Below, in pieces: positions 46,760 to 59,939 of a DNA stretch of 64,000 nt. This DNA comes from Methylopila sp. Yamaguchi. Lineage in GTDB: Bacteria; Pseudomonadota; Alphaproteobacteria; Rhizobiales; Methylopilaceae. The position numbers were made by a program, and so were the translations under genes. The notes beneath the pieces are model-generated. The model worked only from the letters and a program-made list of their open reading frames with translations, was not told where the DNA came from and did no database searches. The stretch spans positions 398,450 to 462,449 of the forward strand of contig NZ_BAUX01000001.1 of the NCBI RefSeq assembly GCF_002897035.1, written 5' to 3'. Within the stretch, counting starts at the first letter, position 1; each line of letters opens with the position of its first letter.

Positions 46760-47608
46760 ATGCTCACCACAGCCAAGTCGCTGCTGGCCGCCGCGGGCGT
46801 TCTCGCGCTGACGGCCGGCGCCGCGAGCGCCGCCCCGGCCATCGCCACCACGAACCTCAACGTCCGGTCCGGCCCAGGCACGGGCTACTCCATCGTCGAC
46901 GCGCTGCCGGCGGGCGAGCGGGTCAACGTCATCGGCTGCTCCGCCGGCTGGTGCGAGATCAGCATGGGCGGCAGCGGGTCCGGCTTCGCCAGCGCGAGCT
47001 ATCTCGACATCGGCGGTTCCGCGCCGTCCCGCGTCGTGATCGAAGAGGACGAGTATCTGGTCCCCGGCTACGAGATCAGCGGCTATTACGAGAGCCGGCC
47101 GTACTACTACGCCAACGGCCTCTATTTCTACGGCGGGCGCTGGTACAATGATCGCCCCGGCTACCGCGGTTGGCGGCGCGACTCGTGGCGGCGCGACGTC
47201 ACCTGGAACATCCGCGACCGGCGCGAGCGCGAACGCTGGGAATCCCGCCGTGACGGCCGCAGGGAGCGGATCGAAGATCGGCGTCGTGACGAGCGCTTTG
47301 AACGTATCGGCGAGCGCCGCGAGCGGATCGAGGATCGCCGCGAACGCCTCGACGACCGTCGTGAGCGCATCGAGGACCGTCGCGAGCGGATCCGCGACCG
47401 CGGCGACGACCGTCGGGTCGAGCGCGTCGAGCGCGACCGCCGTCCGGAAGGCCTGGGCGGCTTCGGCGGCGATCGCGGCGGTGACAGGGGCCGCGGCGAA
47501 CGTGGCGGCTTTGAGCGCGGCGGCGGCGAGCGCGGCGGGTTCGATCGCGGCGGGGATCGCGGCGGCGGCGGCGAGCGCGGCGGCGGTCGGGAGCGCGGGG
47601 ACCGCTAG
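46760..47608 (+). CDS. Secreted bacterial-SH3 domain protein with Arg/Glu and Gly/Arg repeat tail
   Basis: A 282-residue exported protein. After the signal peptide (MLTTAKSLLAAAGVLALTAGAASA) comes an SH3b domain at about residues 26-90 (TTNLNVRSGPGTGYSIVDALPAGERVNVIGCSAGWCEI, with two Cys in a likely disulphide). A Tyr-rich linker (YYESRPYYYANGLYFYGGRWY) leads to a long charged segment of RERIEDRR-type repeats (about 155-230) and a final Gly/Arg tail (RGGFERGGGERGGFDRGG). SH3b domains often bind cell wall; the charged helical and RGG-like tail is probably a recent expansion. Start fixed at ATG 46760, where the signal begins. Confidence 0.82.
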   Translation: MLTTAKSLLAAAGVLALTAGAASAAPAIATTNLNVRSGPGTGYSIVDALPAGERVNVIGCSAGWCEISMGGSGSGFASASYLDIGGSAPSRVVIEEDEYLVPGYEISGYYESRPYYYANGLYFYGGRWYNDRPGYRGWRRDSWRRDVTWNIRDRRERERWESRRDGRRERIEDRRRDERFERIGERRERIEDRRERLDDRRERIEDRRERIRDRGDDRRVERVERDRRPEGLGGFGGDRGGDRGRGERGGFERGGGERGGFDRGGDRGGGGERGGGRERGDR

Positions 47609-47630
47609 GTCGAACGCATCTGGAAGCGGA

Positions 47631-47662
47631 AACGGGCGGCCCTTTGGCCGCCCGTTTTGTTT
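47631..47662 (+). terminator. Rho-independent terminator of the SH3b protein gene
   Basis: Eleven-base arms (AACGGGCGGCC / GGCCGCCCGTT) with a 4-base loop, followed by TTTTGTTT. It separates this gene from the convergent icd gene. Confidence 0.9.
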
Positions 47663-47681
47663 GGCGTGGAGCGCGTGAGGC

Positions 47682-48893
47682 TCAGGCCATCGCCTTCTGC
47701 AGATTGGCGTCGATCTTGTCGAGAAAACCCGTGGTGGTGAGCCAGGTCTGCTGGTCGCCGACGAGCAGCGCCAGGTCCTTCGTCATGAAGCCGCTCTCGA
47801 CCGTATCGACGCAGACCTTCTCCAGCGTCTCGGCGAAGCGCTTCAGTTCGGCGTTGTCGTCGAGCTTGGCGCGGTGGCCGAGGCCGCGGGTCCAGGCGAA
47901 GATCGACGCGATCGAGTTGGTGGACGTCGCCTTGCCCTTCTGGTGCTCGCGGTAATGGCGCGTGACGGTGCCGTGGGCCGCTTCCGCTTCCATGACCCGG
48001 CCGTCCGGCGTCGTCAGCACCGAGGTCATCAGGCCGAGCGAGCCGAAGCCCTGCGCCACCGTGTCGGACTGCACGTCGCCGTCGTAGTTCTTGCAGGCCC
48101 AGACGTAGCCGCCGGACCACTTCAGCGCCGAGGCGACCATGTCGTCGATCAGGCGGTGTTCGTACCAGATCTTCTTGGCGGCGAACTGGTCCTTGAACTC
48201 GGCGTCATAAATCTCCTGGAAGATGTCCTTGAAGCGGCCGTCGTAGGCCTTGAGGATCGTGTTCTTGGTGGAGAGGTAGACCGGGAAGCCGCGGTTGAGG
48301 CCGTAATTCAGCGAGGCCCGGGCGAAGTCGCGGATCGAGTCGTCGAGGTTGTACATCGCCATGGCGACGCCGGAGCCGGGCGCGTCGAAGACCTCGTGCT
48401 CGATCGTCTGGCCGTCCTCGCCGACGAACTTGATCGTCAGCTTGCCCTTGCCGGGGAACTTGAAGTCGGTCGCGCGGTACTGGTCGCCGAAGGCGTGGCG
48501 GCCGACGACGATCGGCTGCGTCCAGCCCGGCACCAGCCGCGGTACGTTCTTGCAGATGATCGGCTCGCGGAAGATCACGCCACCCAGGATGTTGCGGATC
48601 GTGCCGTTCGGCGAGCGCCACATCTTCTTGAGCTTGAACTCCTCGACGCGCTGCTCGTCGGGGGTGATCGTGGCGCACTTCACGCCCACGCCGTGCTTCT
48701 TGATCGCCTCGGCGGCGTCGACCGTCACCTTGTCCTCGGTGGCGTCCCGGTTCTGGACGCTCAGGTCGTAGTAGTGCAGGTCGACGTCTAGATAGGGGTG
48801 GATCAGCTTGTCCTTGATGTACTGCCAAATGATCCGCGTCATCTCGTCGCCGTCGAGCTCGACGACGGGGTTGGCGACCTTGATCTTCGACAT
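47682..48893 (-). CDS. icd: NADP-dependent isocitrate dehydrogenase
   Basis: A 403-residue enzyme of the eukaryote-like dimeric IDH subfamily common in alphaproteobacteria: [40 protein letters not shown] (substrate-binding Ser/Asn and Arg), [44 protein letters not shown] (metal Asp residues) and the NADP site [16 protein letters not shown]. It makes 2-oxoglutarate in the TCA cycle. The same frame happens to stay open far upstream, antisense to the MFS gene, but family length sets the start at 48893. Confidence 0.96.
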   Translation of the reverse strand: MSKIKVANPVVELDGDEMTRIIWQYIKDKLIHPYLDVDLHYYDLSVQNRDATEDKVTVDAAEAIKKHGVGVKCATITPDEQRVEEFKLKKMWRSPNGTIRNILGGVIFREPIICKNVPRLVPGWTQPIVVGRHAFGDQYRATDFKFPGKGKLTIKFVGEDGQTIEHEVFDAPGSGVAMAMYNLDDSIRDFARASLNYGLNRGFPVYLSTKNTILKAYDGRFKDIFQEIYDAEFKDQFAAKKIWYEHRLIDDMVASALKWSGGYVWACKNYDGDVQSDTVAQGFGSLGLMTSVLTTPDGRVMEAEAAHGTVTRHYREHQKGKATSTNSIASIFAWTRGLGHRAKLDDNAELKRFAETLEKVCVDTVESGFMTKDLALLVGDQQTWLTTTGFLDKIDANLQKAMA

Positions 48894-49082
48894 GGGCGGA
48901 CAGCCTTTCGCAGTGAGGCGCGGCGCTTTGGCGCAGCGGCGGGTCGCCGGACATCTACCATCGCCGGCCGCGCTGCGGAAGAAGGCGGGCCCTCGGAAAC
49001 GCAAGGGAGCGCCGCGCGAAACGCGCGTGGCTTTCGCATTTGCGAACGCTAGAAACTCGCTCCTGCCCCCGAGGAGAGCGTC

Positions 49083-50276
49083 ATGACGAACGTCGCCGAA
49101 ACGGCCGCCGGCGCTGCCCCAGCCGCCGACCAGAAGCTCGTGCTGTTCGCGGCCGTGGCCTGCGGCGCGATCGTCGCCAATCTGTACTACGCGCAGCCGC
49201 TGGTGGACCTGATCGCCCGCGATCTCGCGCTGGCGCCCTCCGCCGCGAGCGGCGTGGTGTCGCTCACCCAGATCGGCTACGGCGTCGGGCTCATCCTGCT
49301 CGCGCCGCTGGTCGATCTCACCGAGACCCGCCGCCTGCTCACCCTGACGCTCGGCGCCGCGGCGCTGGCGCTTGCCGCGACCGCCCTCGCCCCCTCCGGC
49401 GCGGCGTTCTTCGCCGCCTCCTTCGCGATCGGCGTCGCCTCTACGGCCGCGCAGATGCTGCTCCCGATCGTGGCGAACGCGGCGCCTGCGGAGACGCGCG
49501 GCCAGACGGTCGGCACGGTGATGAGCGGCCTGCTGCTCGGCATCCTGCTCGCCCGTCCCGTCGCGAGCGTGCTCGCGGACGTCGCGGGGTGGCGCGCGGT
49601 GTTCGGGCTTTCGGCCGCGCTGATGGTGGCGATCGCCGTCGTGCTGCGCGCCTATGTGCCGTCGCGCACCCCGCAGGGCGGCATGTCCTACGGAGCCTTC
49701 CTCGGCTCCATGCTGACGCTGCTGAAGCGACACCGCGTCCTGCGCCGGCGCGCCGCCTACCAGGCCGCCATGTTCGCCGTGTTCAGCCTGTTCTGGACCG
49801 CGGTCCCCATGCGTCTCGCCGAGACCTACGGCTGGTCCCACAGCTGGATCGGCCTGTTCGCTCTGGCGGGCGCGGCCGGCGCGCTGGTCGCGCCCTGGGC
49901 CGGCAGGCTCGCCGACGCCGGCCTGACGCGGCCCGGCACCCTCGCGGCGCTCGTCATCGCGGCCTTCGGCTTCGCGGTCGCCGGCCTCGACGGCTGGGGC
50001 GGGGTCGCCGCCCTGCTGTTCGGCGCCGTCGTTGTGGACGTCGGCGTCCAGATCAACATGCTGCTCGGCCAGCGCGCCATCTACAGCCTGGACGACGCCG
50101 CGCGCGGCCGGCTGAACGGGCTCTACATCGCCATGCTGTTTCTCGGCGGAGCCGCCGGCTCGGCGCTCGTCAGCCCGTTGATGACGACGTGGGGATGGCC
50201 CGCGGTCGCGATCGCCGGCGCGCTGATCCCGCTGGCGGCGCTGGCCTTCGCCGTGTTCGACGACGGGCGGGACTGA
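49083..50276 (+). CDS. Major facilitator superfamily (MFS) transporter
   Basis: A 397-residue protein with about twelve membrane helices. The segment [20 protein letters not shown] near the N-terminus is typical of a subgroup of sugar-efflux or YgaY-like MFS proteins, and the loop [13 protein letters not shown] replaces the usual motif A. A GAGGAG site precedes the ATG. It is probably an exporter; the substrate is not predictable. It diverges from icd and stands 65 bp before the RNA methyltransferase gene. Confidence 0.87.
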   Translation: MTNVAETAAGAAPAADQKLVLFAAVACGAIVANLYYAQPLVDLIARDLALAPSAASGVVSLTQIGYGVGLILLAPLVDLTETRRLLTLTLGAAALALAATALAPSGAAFFAASFAIGVASTAAQMLLPIVANAAPAETRGQTVGTVMSGLLLGILLARPVASVLADVAGWRAVFGLSAALMVAIAVVLRAYVPSRTPQGGMSYGAFLGSMLTLLKRHRVLRRRAAYQAAMFAVFSLFWTAVPMRLAETYGWSHSWIGLFALAGAAGALVAPWAGRLADAGLTRPGTLAALVIAAFGFAVAGLDGWGGVAALLFGAVVVDVGVQINMLLGQRAIYSLDDAARGRLNGLYIAMLFLGGAAGSALVSPLMTTWGWPAVAIAGALIPLAALAFAVFDDGRD

Positions 50277-50341
50277 GCTTGCGCGCAAACCCGGCCGCGC
50301 CGTGCTAAGGCCACGCGCTCGCCCGAACCGCACGTGACGCC

Positions 50342-51160
50342 ATGGCCGGAACCGACCACACCAAAGCCGCCCTCGCCGCCGCCCTTCCCTCGGGGCCCGC
50401 GGTCATCCTCGTGGCTCCGCAGCTCGCTCAGAACGTCGGCTCGGTCGCGCGCGCCATGGCGAACTTCGGGCTGGCGGAGCTTCGGATCGTCGGCGCGCCC
50501 GGGAGCACCGACGACCCCTCGGCGCGCGCCTTTGCGGCCGGCGCGGACTACGTGCTGGACGCCGCCGTCCATTTCGAGCGGCTGGAGGACGCGCTCGCCG
50601 ACCTCGACCTCGTGATCGCGACCACCGCGCGCGAGCGCGGCCAGGCGAAGCCTGTCGACGCGCCGGCCGAGGCCGCCGCCCGGCTCGCGGCCCATATCGG
50701 CGGGGGCGGCCGCGCCGGCGTGATGTTCGGACGCGAGCGGAATGGGCTTGAGAACGAGGAAGTGGCGCTCGCGGCCCGCGTGATGACCTTCCCGGTGAAC
50801 CCGGCCTACGCCAGCCTCAATCTCTCCCAAGCCGTGCTGCTTGTGGGCTACGAGTGGTTCAAGGCCGCGACCGGCGGCGCCGCGCCGTTCGACATGCCGA
50901 CCCGCTCGCCGCCCGGCAGCCACGCCGAACTGGTCGCGCTGTTTACGCACATCGAAGGCGAACTGCGCGAGGCGGGCTTCTTCCGGTCACCTTCGAAGAC
51001 CGCCTCGATGGTGATCAACCTCCGCAACATGATCCAGCGCATGGAGCCGACCAAGCAGGACCTGCAGACCCTCCACGGCGTCGTGTCGGCGCTGGTGGAA
51101 GGTCGCCCGGGGCCGGAGGGTCGCAAGCGAACCGTGCTGAAGCCTCTCGTCGAGGACTGA
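50342..51160 (+). CDS. TrmJ-like tRNA/rRNA 2'-O-ribose methyltransferase (SPOUT family)
   Basis: A 272-residue SpoU-type enzyme. Motif 1 is [23 protein letters not shown], motif 2 [13 protein letters not shown] and motif 3 [20 protein letters not shown], together forming the knotted S-adenosylmethionine site. The order and helical C-terminal extension match TrmJ, which methylates position 32 of tRNAs. It lies upstream of purB on the same strand, with 80 bp between. Confidence 0.87.
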   Translation: MAGTDHTKAALAAALPSGPAVILVAPQLAQNVGSVARAMANFGLAELRIVGAPGSTDDPSARAFAAGADYVLDAAVHFERLEDALADLDLVIATTARERGQAKPVDAPAEAAARLAAHIGGGGRAGVMFGRERNGLENEEVALAARVMTFPVNPAYASLNLSQAVLLVGYEWFKAATGGAAPFDMPTRSPPGSHAELVALFTHIEGELREAGFFRSPSKTASMVINLRNMIQRMEPTKQDLQTLHGVVSALVEGRPGPEGRKRTVLKPLVED

Positions 51161-51240
51161 GCGCGACGACCGGAAACGCGTGACGCCCGGCGCGGATGTG
51201 CTAAGGCAGCGCCGTCCGACGCCCGGAGGCCTGAACGCCC

Positions 51241-52548
<1,308 letters not shown>

Positions 52549-52562
52549 ACCCTTCGGCCGGC

Positions 52563-52583
52563 GTCCCGGCTTCCCGCCGGGAC
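52563..52583. terminator. Hairpin after purB
   Basis: GTCCCGGC and GCCGGGAC flank a 5-base loop, 15 bp past the purB stop, in the 200 bp between convergent purB and the GNAT gene. There is no T-run. More GC-rich inverted repeats lie between 52660 and 52720. Confidence 0.45.
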
Positions 52584-52749
52584 CCGGGAGCGGCGCCGGC
52601 GTGTCGCCGAGGCGCTGGACGTCGCCGTTATGGGGCGTGGCGCAGGCTTCCGGCAATCCGCCTGCGGAGGCCGGCTCCCGCCGGGCCGGTGGGCCCGAAA
52701 GCCCGTACCGTCAGGCTGGCGGCCTGAGCGACGTCGTCGCGGCCGCCGC

Positions 52750-53232
52750 TCAGCCCAGAGGCTTCTCCAGCACGTAGTAGGTCGTGCGGTCGTAGCCCTC
52801 GTGCCGGGCTTCGGCGGTGATCGTGAAGCCGAGGCGCCGGAACACGTCGATGTTCTGCGGCATGGAGGCCCGGACCTTCAAGGTCAGCCGGGCGCGCGCG
52901 ACCTCGCGCGCCAAGGCCTCGGCCTCGCCCACCAGCGCGCGGCAGACGCCGCGGCCGCGCGCCGAAGCGTGGACCGCCACGCGGCCGAGATAGACCGCGT
53001 CGTCCTGCGGCGCGCAAAAGGCGCAGCCGACCACCGCCCCGTCCGCCTCGGCGATCAGCAGGAACTCCCGGCCCTCGAGCCGGGCCGCGAGGCTGTCGAC
53101 GGTCTCCCGCAACGCCGAGAGCGGCGGCTCCACCGGACCGACCTCGCCGAACGCGCCGCTCACCAGCGCGTGCACCGTGGCGACGTCGTCCGGTCCGCCG
53201 CGGCGGACCGAGACTCCGCCGGCGCCGCTCAC
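52750..53232 (-). CDS. GNAT-family N-acetyltransferase, translationally coupled to alaS
   Basis: A 160-residue acetyltransferase: [25 protein letters not shown] begins the fold, and motif A ([29 protein letters not shown]) binds acetyl-CoA through the RGRGVCRAL loop; the C-terminal [31 protein letters not shown] completes it. The start is GTG at 53232, whose bases overlap the alaS stop (GTGA), so translation is coupled to alaS. The acceptor may be an amino acid, amine or protein N-terminus; the link with alanyl-tRNA synthetase is suggestive but unproven. Confidence 0.85.
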   Translation of the reverse strand: MSGAGGVSVRRGGPDDVATVHALVSGAFGEVGPVEPPLSALRETVDSLAARLEGREFLLIAEADGAVVGCAFCAPQDDAVYLGRVAVHASARGRGVCRALVGEAEALAREVARARLTLKVRASMPQNIDVFRRLGFTITAEARHEGYDRTTYYVLEKPLG

Positions 53233-55880
53233 GCCGCGGCGAGCCGCGCGGCGACGGCGTCGAGCGCCTCGCCGGCCTTCGCCCCGTCCGGGCCGCCGGC
53301 CTGCGCCATGTCGGGCCGCCCGCCGCCGCCGGAGCCGCCAAGCGCTGCCGACGCGACGCGCACAAGGTCGACCGCACTGAACCGTGGGACCAGATCCGGC
53401 GTAACGCCGACGACCACGCCGGCCTTGCCCTCCGAGGTGACCCCGACGATGGCCGCGACGCCCGAGCCGATCGACTTCTTGGCCTCGTCGACGAGGCCCT
53501 TGAGGTCCTTCATCTCGATGCCCTCGACCGTGCGGGCGAACAGCTTGACGCCGGCGACCTCGCGGACCGCGTCGCCCGCCCCTGCGCCGCCGCCGCCCAT
53601 CGCGAGCTTCTTGCGCGCGTCGACGAGCTCGCGCTCGAGGCGCTTGCGCTCCTCGATCAGCGCCTCGACGCGAGACACCACCTCGGCCTCGGGCGCCTTC
53701 AAAAGCGCGGCGAGATCGGCGACCCGGCCGTTCTGCGCTTCGAAGTGCAGCCGCGCCGCCTCGCCGGTCAGCGCCTCGACGCGCCGCACGCCGGCCGCGA
53801 CGCCGCTCTCCCCGACGATCGTGATCGCGCCGATCTCGCCGGTGGCGCCGACATGGGTGCCGCCGCAGAGTTCGATCGAATAGGGCCTGCCGTCGTCGGC
53901 GCGCCCCATGGAGACGACGCGGACCTCGTCGCCGTACTTCTCGCCGAACAGCGCCCGGGCGCCGGAGGCGCGCGCCTCCTCGATCCCCATCACGCGGGTG
54001 ACGACCGGGTCGTTCTGCAGCGCGATGGCGTTCGCGATCGCCTCGATCCGCTCGAGCTCGGCGGCGGCGATCGGCTTGGTGTGGCTGAAGTCGAAGCGCA
54101 GGCGGTCGGGCGCGACGAGCGAGCCCTTCTGCGCGACGTGGTCGCCGAGCGTGAGACGCAGCGCCTCGTGCAGCAGATGGGTCGCCGAATGGTTGCCGCG
54201 GATGCGCCGGCGCCGCTCGTGGTCGACCGTGAAGGTCAGCGCGTCGCCGATCGCGACCGCTCCGGACGTGATCTCGACCGCGTGGACGAAGAGGTCGCCG
54301 AGCTTCTTCTGGACGTCGGACACGACCACCTCGACGCCGGGCGCCGTCAGGACGCCGGCGTCGCCGACTTGGCCGCCGCTCTCGCCGTAGAACGGCGTCT
54401 GGTTGGCGATCAGGTATCCGCTCTCGCCCGCCGCCAGACGCTCGACCTCCTGGCCGTCCCTGATCAACGCGACCACGGAGCCCTCGGCCTGCTCGGCGCC
54501 GTAGCCCAGGAACTCGGTCGCGCCGACGCGGTCGCGGATGCCGAACCAGATGGTCTCGGTCGCCGCCTCGCCGGAGCCGGACCAGGCCGCGCGGGCCTCG
54601 GCCTTCTGGCGCGCCATGGCGGCGTTGAAGCCGTCGACGTCCACCGCGACGCCGCGGGCGCGCAGCGCGTCCTGGGTCAGGTCGAGCGGGAAGCCGTAGG
54701 TGTCGTAGAGCTTGAAGGCGGTCTCGCCGGCGAGGCTGTCGCCTGAGCCGAGGCCCGCGGCGGCGTCGTCGAGCAAGCCGAGGCCGCGCGCCAGCGTGGT
54801 GCGGAACCGCACCTCCTCCAGCTGCAGCGTCTCGGTGATCAGATTCTCCGCGCGCACCAGCTCCGGATAGGCGGCGCCCATCTCGCGGGTGAGCGTCGGC
54901 ACCAGCCGCCACAGCAGCGGCTGCTCGGCGCCGAGCAGCTGCGCGTGGCGCATGGCGCGGCGCATGATGCGGCGGAGCACGTAGCCGCGGCCCTCGTTCG
55001 AGGGCAGCACGCCCTCCGCGACCAGGAAGCTCGCGGCGCGCAGGTGATCGGAGATGACGCGGTGGCTCGCCCGGGCCTCGCCCTCGGCGGCGACCCCGGT
55101 CGCCTCAACGGAAGCGTCGATCAGCGCGCGAAAGAGGTCGATCTCATAGTTCGACGGGACGCCCTGGAGGATCGCCGAAATGCGCTCGAGGCCCATGCCG
55201 GTGTCGATCGACGGCCGCGGCAGCGGGCGACGCTCGCCGGGCGCGACCTGGTCGTACTGCATGAACACGAGGTTCCAGAATTCCAGGAACCGGTCGCCGT
55301 CCTCGTCGGCGCTGCCGGGAGGTCCGCCGAACAGCTTGTCGCCCTGGTCGAAGAAGATTTCGGAGCACGGACCGCAGGGCCCCGTGTCGCCGGCCGCCCA
55401 GAAGTTGTCGGACGAGGCGATGCGGATGATGCGGTCGTCGGAGAAGCCCGCGATCTTTTTCCAGAGCCCGTGGGCCTCGTCGTCGTCGATGTAGACGGTG
55501 ACGAGCAGCCGATCCTTCGGGAGGTCGAAGGTCTTGGTGACGAGGTTCCAGGCCAGCTCGATCGCGCGCTCCTTGAAATAGTCGCCGAACGAGAAGTTCC
55601 CTAGCATTTCGAAGAAGGTGTGGTGGCGCGCGGTGTAGCCGACGTTGTCGAGGTCGTTGTGCTTGCCGCCGGCGCGGAGGCATTTCTGAGCCGTGGTGGC
55701 CCGGGAGTAGTCCCGCCGCTCGAGGCCGGTGAACAGGTTCTTGAACTGCACCATGCCGGCGCTCGTGAACATGAGCGTCGGGTCGTTCCGCGGCACCAGC
55801 GGCCCGGAGGCGACGGCCGCGTGGCCTTCCCCAGCGAAATAGTCGAGGAAGGTCTTCCGGATCTCGTTGACGCCGCTCAT
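53229..55880 (-). CDS. alaS: Alanyl-tRNA synthetase
   Basis: An 883-residue class II synthetase. The N-terminal catalytic domain includes [26 protein letters not shown] and [19 protein letters not shown]; the editing domain has the zinc motifs [10 protein letters not shown] and CGGTH; the C-terminal DHH-like domain ends in [16 protein letters not shown]. It charges tRNA-Ala and clears mischarged Ser and Gly. The start at [15 protein letters not shown] is the family start. It precedes the GNAT gene with a 4-base overlap and follows recA on the same strand with a 182 bp gap. Confidence 0.97.
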   Translation of the reverse strand: MSGVNEIRKTFLDYFAGEGHAAVASGPLVPRNDPTLMFTSAGMVQFKNLFTGLERRDYSRATTAQKCLRAGGKHNDLDNVGYTARHHTFFEMLGNFSFGDYFKERAIELAWNLVTKTFDLPKDRLLVTVYIDDDEAHGLWKKIAGFSDDRIIRIASSDNFWAAGDTGPCGPCSEIFFDQGDKLFGGPPGSADEDGDRFLEFWNLVFMQYDQVAPGERRPLPRPSIDTGMGLERISAILQGVPSNYEIDLFRALIDASVEATGVAAEGEARASHRVISDHLRAASFLVAEGVLPSNEGRGYVLRRIMRRAMRHAQLLGAEQPLLWRLVPTLTREMGAAYPELVRAENLITETLQLEEVRFRTTLARGLGLLDDAAAGLGSGDSLAGETAFKLYDTYGFPLDLTQDALRARGVAVDVDGFNAAMARQKAEARAAWSGSGEAATETIWFGIRDRVGATEFLGYGAEQAEGSVVALIRDGQEVERLAAGESGYLIANQTPFYGESGGQVGDAGVLTAPGVEVVVSDVQKKLGDLFVHAVEITSGAVAIGDALTFTVDHERRRRIRGNHSATHLLHEALRLTLGDHVAQKGSLVAPDRLRFDFSHTKPIAAAELERIEAIANAIALQNDPVVTRVMGIEEARASGARALFGEKYGDEVRVVSMGRADDGRPYSIELCGGTHVGATGEIGAITIVGESGVAAGVRRVEALTGEAARLHFEAQNGRVADLAALLKAPEAEVVSRVEALIEERKRLERELVDARKKLAMGGGGAGAGDAVREVAGVKLFARTVEGIEMKDLKGLVDEAKKSIGSGVAAIVGVTSEGKAGVVVGVTPDLVPRFSAVDLVRVASAALGGSGGGGRPDMAQAGGPDGAKAGEALDAVAARLAAA

Positions 55881-56062
55881 GGGATTTCGGAGGTGCTCGC
55901 CGTTCGCGTTCGGGACAGGCGGCCGGAAAACGGCCGGCGCCCCGTCATGCGGCGAGGTCGCTGGACCATCGGGCTGCGGGGCGCGGCGGCACATTAAGCG
56001 CGGCGTCGCGCGCCTGTCCAGAAAGGCCGCGCCGCGGCGTCGCCATGGCGCGGCCGAAGCTC

Positions 56063-57142
<1,080 letters not shown>

Positions 57143-57212
57143 CGCTCTGGCTCCTTATGGCACGGCCCGCGGCGGGCCATCAACGGAGCCTTTTGTACTT
57201 TCTTTGTTCTAA

Positions 57213-57227
57213 GAACGCAATAGGAAC
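57213..57227 (-). promoter_or_regulatory. LexA (SOS) box of recA
   Basis: Reads GTTC-CTATTGC-GTTC on the minus strand, an exact match to the alphaproteobacterial LexA operator GTTC-N7-GTTC, 71 bases upstream of the recA start. The right half also belongs to a small palindrome GTTCTTAGAAC. Confidence 0.85.
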
Positions 57228-57289
57228 ATCTTGTGCCGAGATCGGCCGCGCCCCCACGATCTTGAGCGTTGGCGGCCGATGGAGCGCCC

Positions 57290-59788
57290 TCAGGCGCCCA
57301 TCGTGTCCTTCACGGCCTGCACCAGCTGCTTGAGCGTGAACGGCTTCGGCAGGAAGGCGAACGATTCGCCGTCGGGCAGGTTCTTCTTGAAGGCGTCCTC
57401 GGCGTAGCCGGAGACGAAGATGATCTTCAGGTCGGGCTGCTTCTTGCGCAGCTCGCGCAGCAGCGAGGGCCCGTCCATCTCGGGCATCACGACGTCGGAC
57501 ACCACGAGCTCGACCGCGCTGCCGTGCGCCTCCATCTGCTCCAGCGCCTCGACGCCGGAGCGCGCCTCGATGACGTCGTAGCCGCGCGAGGCCAGCGCGC
57601 GGGCGCCGAAGGCGCGGACCGCGTCCTCGTCCTCGACCAGCAGCACGGTGCCGCGGCCCGTCATGTCCTGCGGCGCGGCGGCGACCGCGGCGGGCTTCGC
57701 CTCCTCCGCCTCCGCCGCGGTGTGCCGGGGCAGGAAGATGCGGAAGGTCGCGCCCGCGCCCGGCTCCGACAGCGCGAAGACGTAGCCGTCGGTCTGCTTG
57801 ACGATGCCGTAGACGGTCGAGAGCCCAAGCCCCGTGCCCTTGCCGACCTCCTTGGTCGAGAAGAACGGCTCGAAAATCTTGTCGAGGATCTCCTCCTGGA
57901 TGCCCGAGCCGGTGTCCTCCACGTCGATCATCACGTAGTCTGCCGCCGGCAGCCCGCGATGGCCGAAGGCCGGAACCTCCGCCGCGGTGACGTTGCGGGT
58001 GCGGATCGTCACGGTGCCGCCGTCCGCCATCGCGTCCCGGGCGTTCACCACGAGGTTGATGACCACCTGCTCGAACTGGTTCAGGTCCGCCTTGACCGGC
58101 CACAGGTCGCGGCCGTGGACGAGCTCGAGCTTCACCTTCTCGCCCACCAGGCGGCCGAGCAGCATGCGCAGCTCCGCCAGCACGTCGCCCAGCACGATCA
58201 CCTGCGGCCGCAGGGTCTGGCGGCGGGAGAAGGCCAGCAGCTGGCGGACGAGGCTCGCGGCCCGGTTCGCGTTCTGCTTGATCTGCATGATGTCCTGGAA
58301 GGACGGGTCGGTCGGCCGGTGGTTCGCGAGCAGAAGGTCGGAGTAGCCGATGATCGCGGTCAGCACGTTGTTGAAGTCGTGCGCCACGCCGCCCGCGAGC
58401 TGGCCGACGGCCTGCATCTTCTGGCTCTGGGCGAACTGCGCCTCCAGCGCCCGCTGGTCGGTGGTGTCGAGCGCGTAGACCACCGCCGCCTCGCCGCCCT
58501 CGGCGTCGTCCACGCGGGTCACGAACAGGCGGGCGGAGCGGCCGCCGTCGCCCGGCAGCGTCACGTCGACGGGGGCGACGTCGCCCGCGCCGCCCGCCGC
58601 GGCCGCGATCGCCGCCTCGAGCGCCACGCGGTCGCGCTCGCCGGCGAGGCCGGCGTAGATCGAGCGGTCGCCGGAGGCGTCCTTCAGGCGCTCGCCGAAG
58701 AGCTTGGCGAAGGGCGCGTTGGTGCGCTCGACGCCGCCGCGCGCGTCGACGGTCGCGATCGCGAGCGGCGTGTTGTTGAAGAAGCGCGCGAACCGCACCT
58801 CGGCCGCGCGCAGCGGCTCGGAGACGTCGGCGCCCGGACCCCGGTCGAGCACCAGCGTGCGCGAGGCCCCGGGGGTGCCGTCGACCGCCCAGGCGACCGC
58901 GTGCAGAAGGCGCGCCGGCAGCGAGCGGCCGCCGCGGGTCTTCAGGTCGACGTCGATGATCTCGGTTGCGACGGCGCCGGGGCGCGGCGGCACGGCGGCG
59001 ACCAGAGCCGCGCCGTCGCCGGCCAGCACGTCGCTCAGCGTCAGGGCGCCGGCGCCGACCTGCGTCAGGTCCTGGTCGAGCCAGCCTGCGAGCGTCGCGT
59101 TCATGTAGACGATCGCGCCGTCGCCGCGGGCGGCGAAAAAGCCGGCCGGCGCATGATCGAGGAAGTCGACCGCGTGCTGCAGCTCCTGGAACACGTTCTC
59201 GTGGCGCTCGCGCTCGCGCGTCACGTCGTCGAGCGTCCAGATCGTCTCGACGCCGCGGCCGCCCTTGCGCTCCACCGGCCGCACGCCGATGCGGAACCAC
59301 GCCCCGCGCCCGTCGGGCAGGGTGACGCGGGCCTCCTCGGAGGCGCGCTTGCCGCCGCGGGCGGCCTGCGAGAGCCGGTAGATCGCCTCCGCCACGTCGG
59401 CGTTGCCGGCGAACACCCGCTCCACGGTGCGCGCGCCCGCCGGGCCGTCGGCGCGTGTGAGGTCGAGGTAGGCCTCGTTCGCGAACACGATACGGCCGCC
59501 GCCGTCGGTCACGAGCACGCCTTCGTCGCTGGTCGCGGCGATGGCGCCGCCCAGGTCGTCGCGGCCGCCGCGGCTTGCGAACTGGATCAGCCCCACGGCG
59601 CCCGCGAACAGCGCGAACACGCCGATCACGGAGAGCCCCGCCAGCAAGGCGAGGATCCAGGGTTGCGCGGCCTCGCCGTTGAGGAACGAGAGCGCGAGCG
59701 CCGCGCCGACGAGCGCCGCGGCGAGCAGCACCACGAGCCCGACGGAGCCCGAGCGGCCGCTGCGGTCGATCGGGGGTTCGGCGGACAT
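57290..59788 (-). CDS. cckA: Cell-cycle hybrid histidine kinase CckA
   Basis: An 832-residue membrane kinase. Two N-terminal helices ([21 protein letters not shown] and [25 protein letters not shown]) are followed by three PAS-like segments, a HisKA domain with [19 protein letters not shown] (phospho-acceptor His), the HATPase domain ([38 protein letters not shown]) and a C-terminal receiver ([10 protein letters not shown], acceptor Asp in [12 protein letters not shown]). CckA phosphorylates ChpT and through it CtrA and CpdR. Start at 59788 is preceded by GAAGGAAG; an ATG 9 codons earlier (59815) is possible. It follows flhB on the same strand with a 151 bp gap. Confidence 0.93.
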   Translation of the reverse strand: MSAEPPIDRSGRSGSVGLVVLLAAALVGAALALSFLNGEAAQPWILALLAGLSVIGVFALFAGAVGLIQFASRGGRDDLGGAIAATSDEGVLVTDGGGRIVFANEAYLDLTRADGPAGARTVERVFAGNADVAEAIYRLSQAARGGKRASEEARVTLPDGRGAWFRIGVRPVERKGGRGVETIWTLDDVTRERERHENVFQELQHAVDFLDHAPAGFFAARGDGAIVYMNATLAGWLDQDLTQVGAGALTLSDVLAGDGAALVAAVPPRPGAVATEIIDVDLKTRGGRSLPARLLHAVAWAVDGTPGASRTLVLDRGPGADVSEPLRAAEVRFARFFNNTPLAIATVDARGGVERTNAPFAKLFGERLKDASGDRSIYAGLAGERDRVALEAAIAAAAGGAGDVAPVDVTLPGDGGRSARLFVTRVDDAEGGEAAVVYALDTTDQRALEAQFAQSQKMQAVGQLAGGVAHDFNNVLTAIIGYSDLLLANHRPTDPSFQDIMQIKQNANRAASLVRQLLAFSRRQTLRPQVIVLGDVLAELRMLLGRLVGEKVKLELVHGRDLWPVKADLNQFEQVVINLVVNARDAMADGGTVTIRTRNVTAAEVPAFGHRGLPAADYVMIDVEDTGSGIQEEILDKIFEPFFSTKEVGKGTGLGLSTVYGIVKQTDGYVFALSEPGAGATFRIFLPRHTAAEAEEAKPAAVAAAPQDMTGRGTVLLVEDEDAVRAFGARALASRGYDVIEARSGVEALEQMEAHGSAVELVVSDVVMPEMDGPSLLRELRKKQPDLKIIFVSGYAEDAFKKNLPDGESFAFLPKPFTLKQLVQAVKDTMGA

Positions 59789-59939
59789 CGGGCTTCCTTC
59801 GGCGAGCGTGCTCATGGGACCTCGCGTCGGCGGCGGGGAACGGCCGGAACGCCGTCGATTCGCCCGGCGACCGACGTCGCCGCGACGATGACGGCGGCGG
59901 CGGCCGGTTGCAAGAAGAGCCGGAGGCCGACGTCAGCCC

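Noticed and set aside
47210..47600. Repetitive DNA in the SH3b gene that resembles a CRISPR-like or tandem array
   Set aside because: The repetition follows codons for Arg, Glu, Asp and Gly and has no constant repeat-spacer unit; it is coding low complexity.
48894..50333. The icd frame stays open for 883 codons, through the antisense strand of the MFS gene
   Set aside because: The upstream part is Arg/Gly/Asp/His-rich shadow sequence with no family similarity; icd has its family start at 48893, and long antisense frames are common at this GC content.
53233..54912. Open frame joining the GNAT gene to a long stretch opposite in phase to alaS
   Set aside because: The sequence upstream of 53232 is an out-of-frame shadow of alaS; the GTGA overlap gives a natural start.
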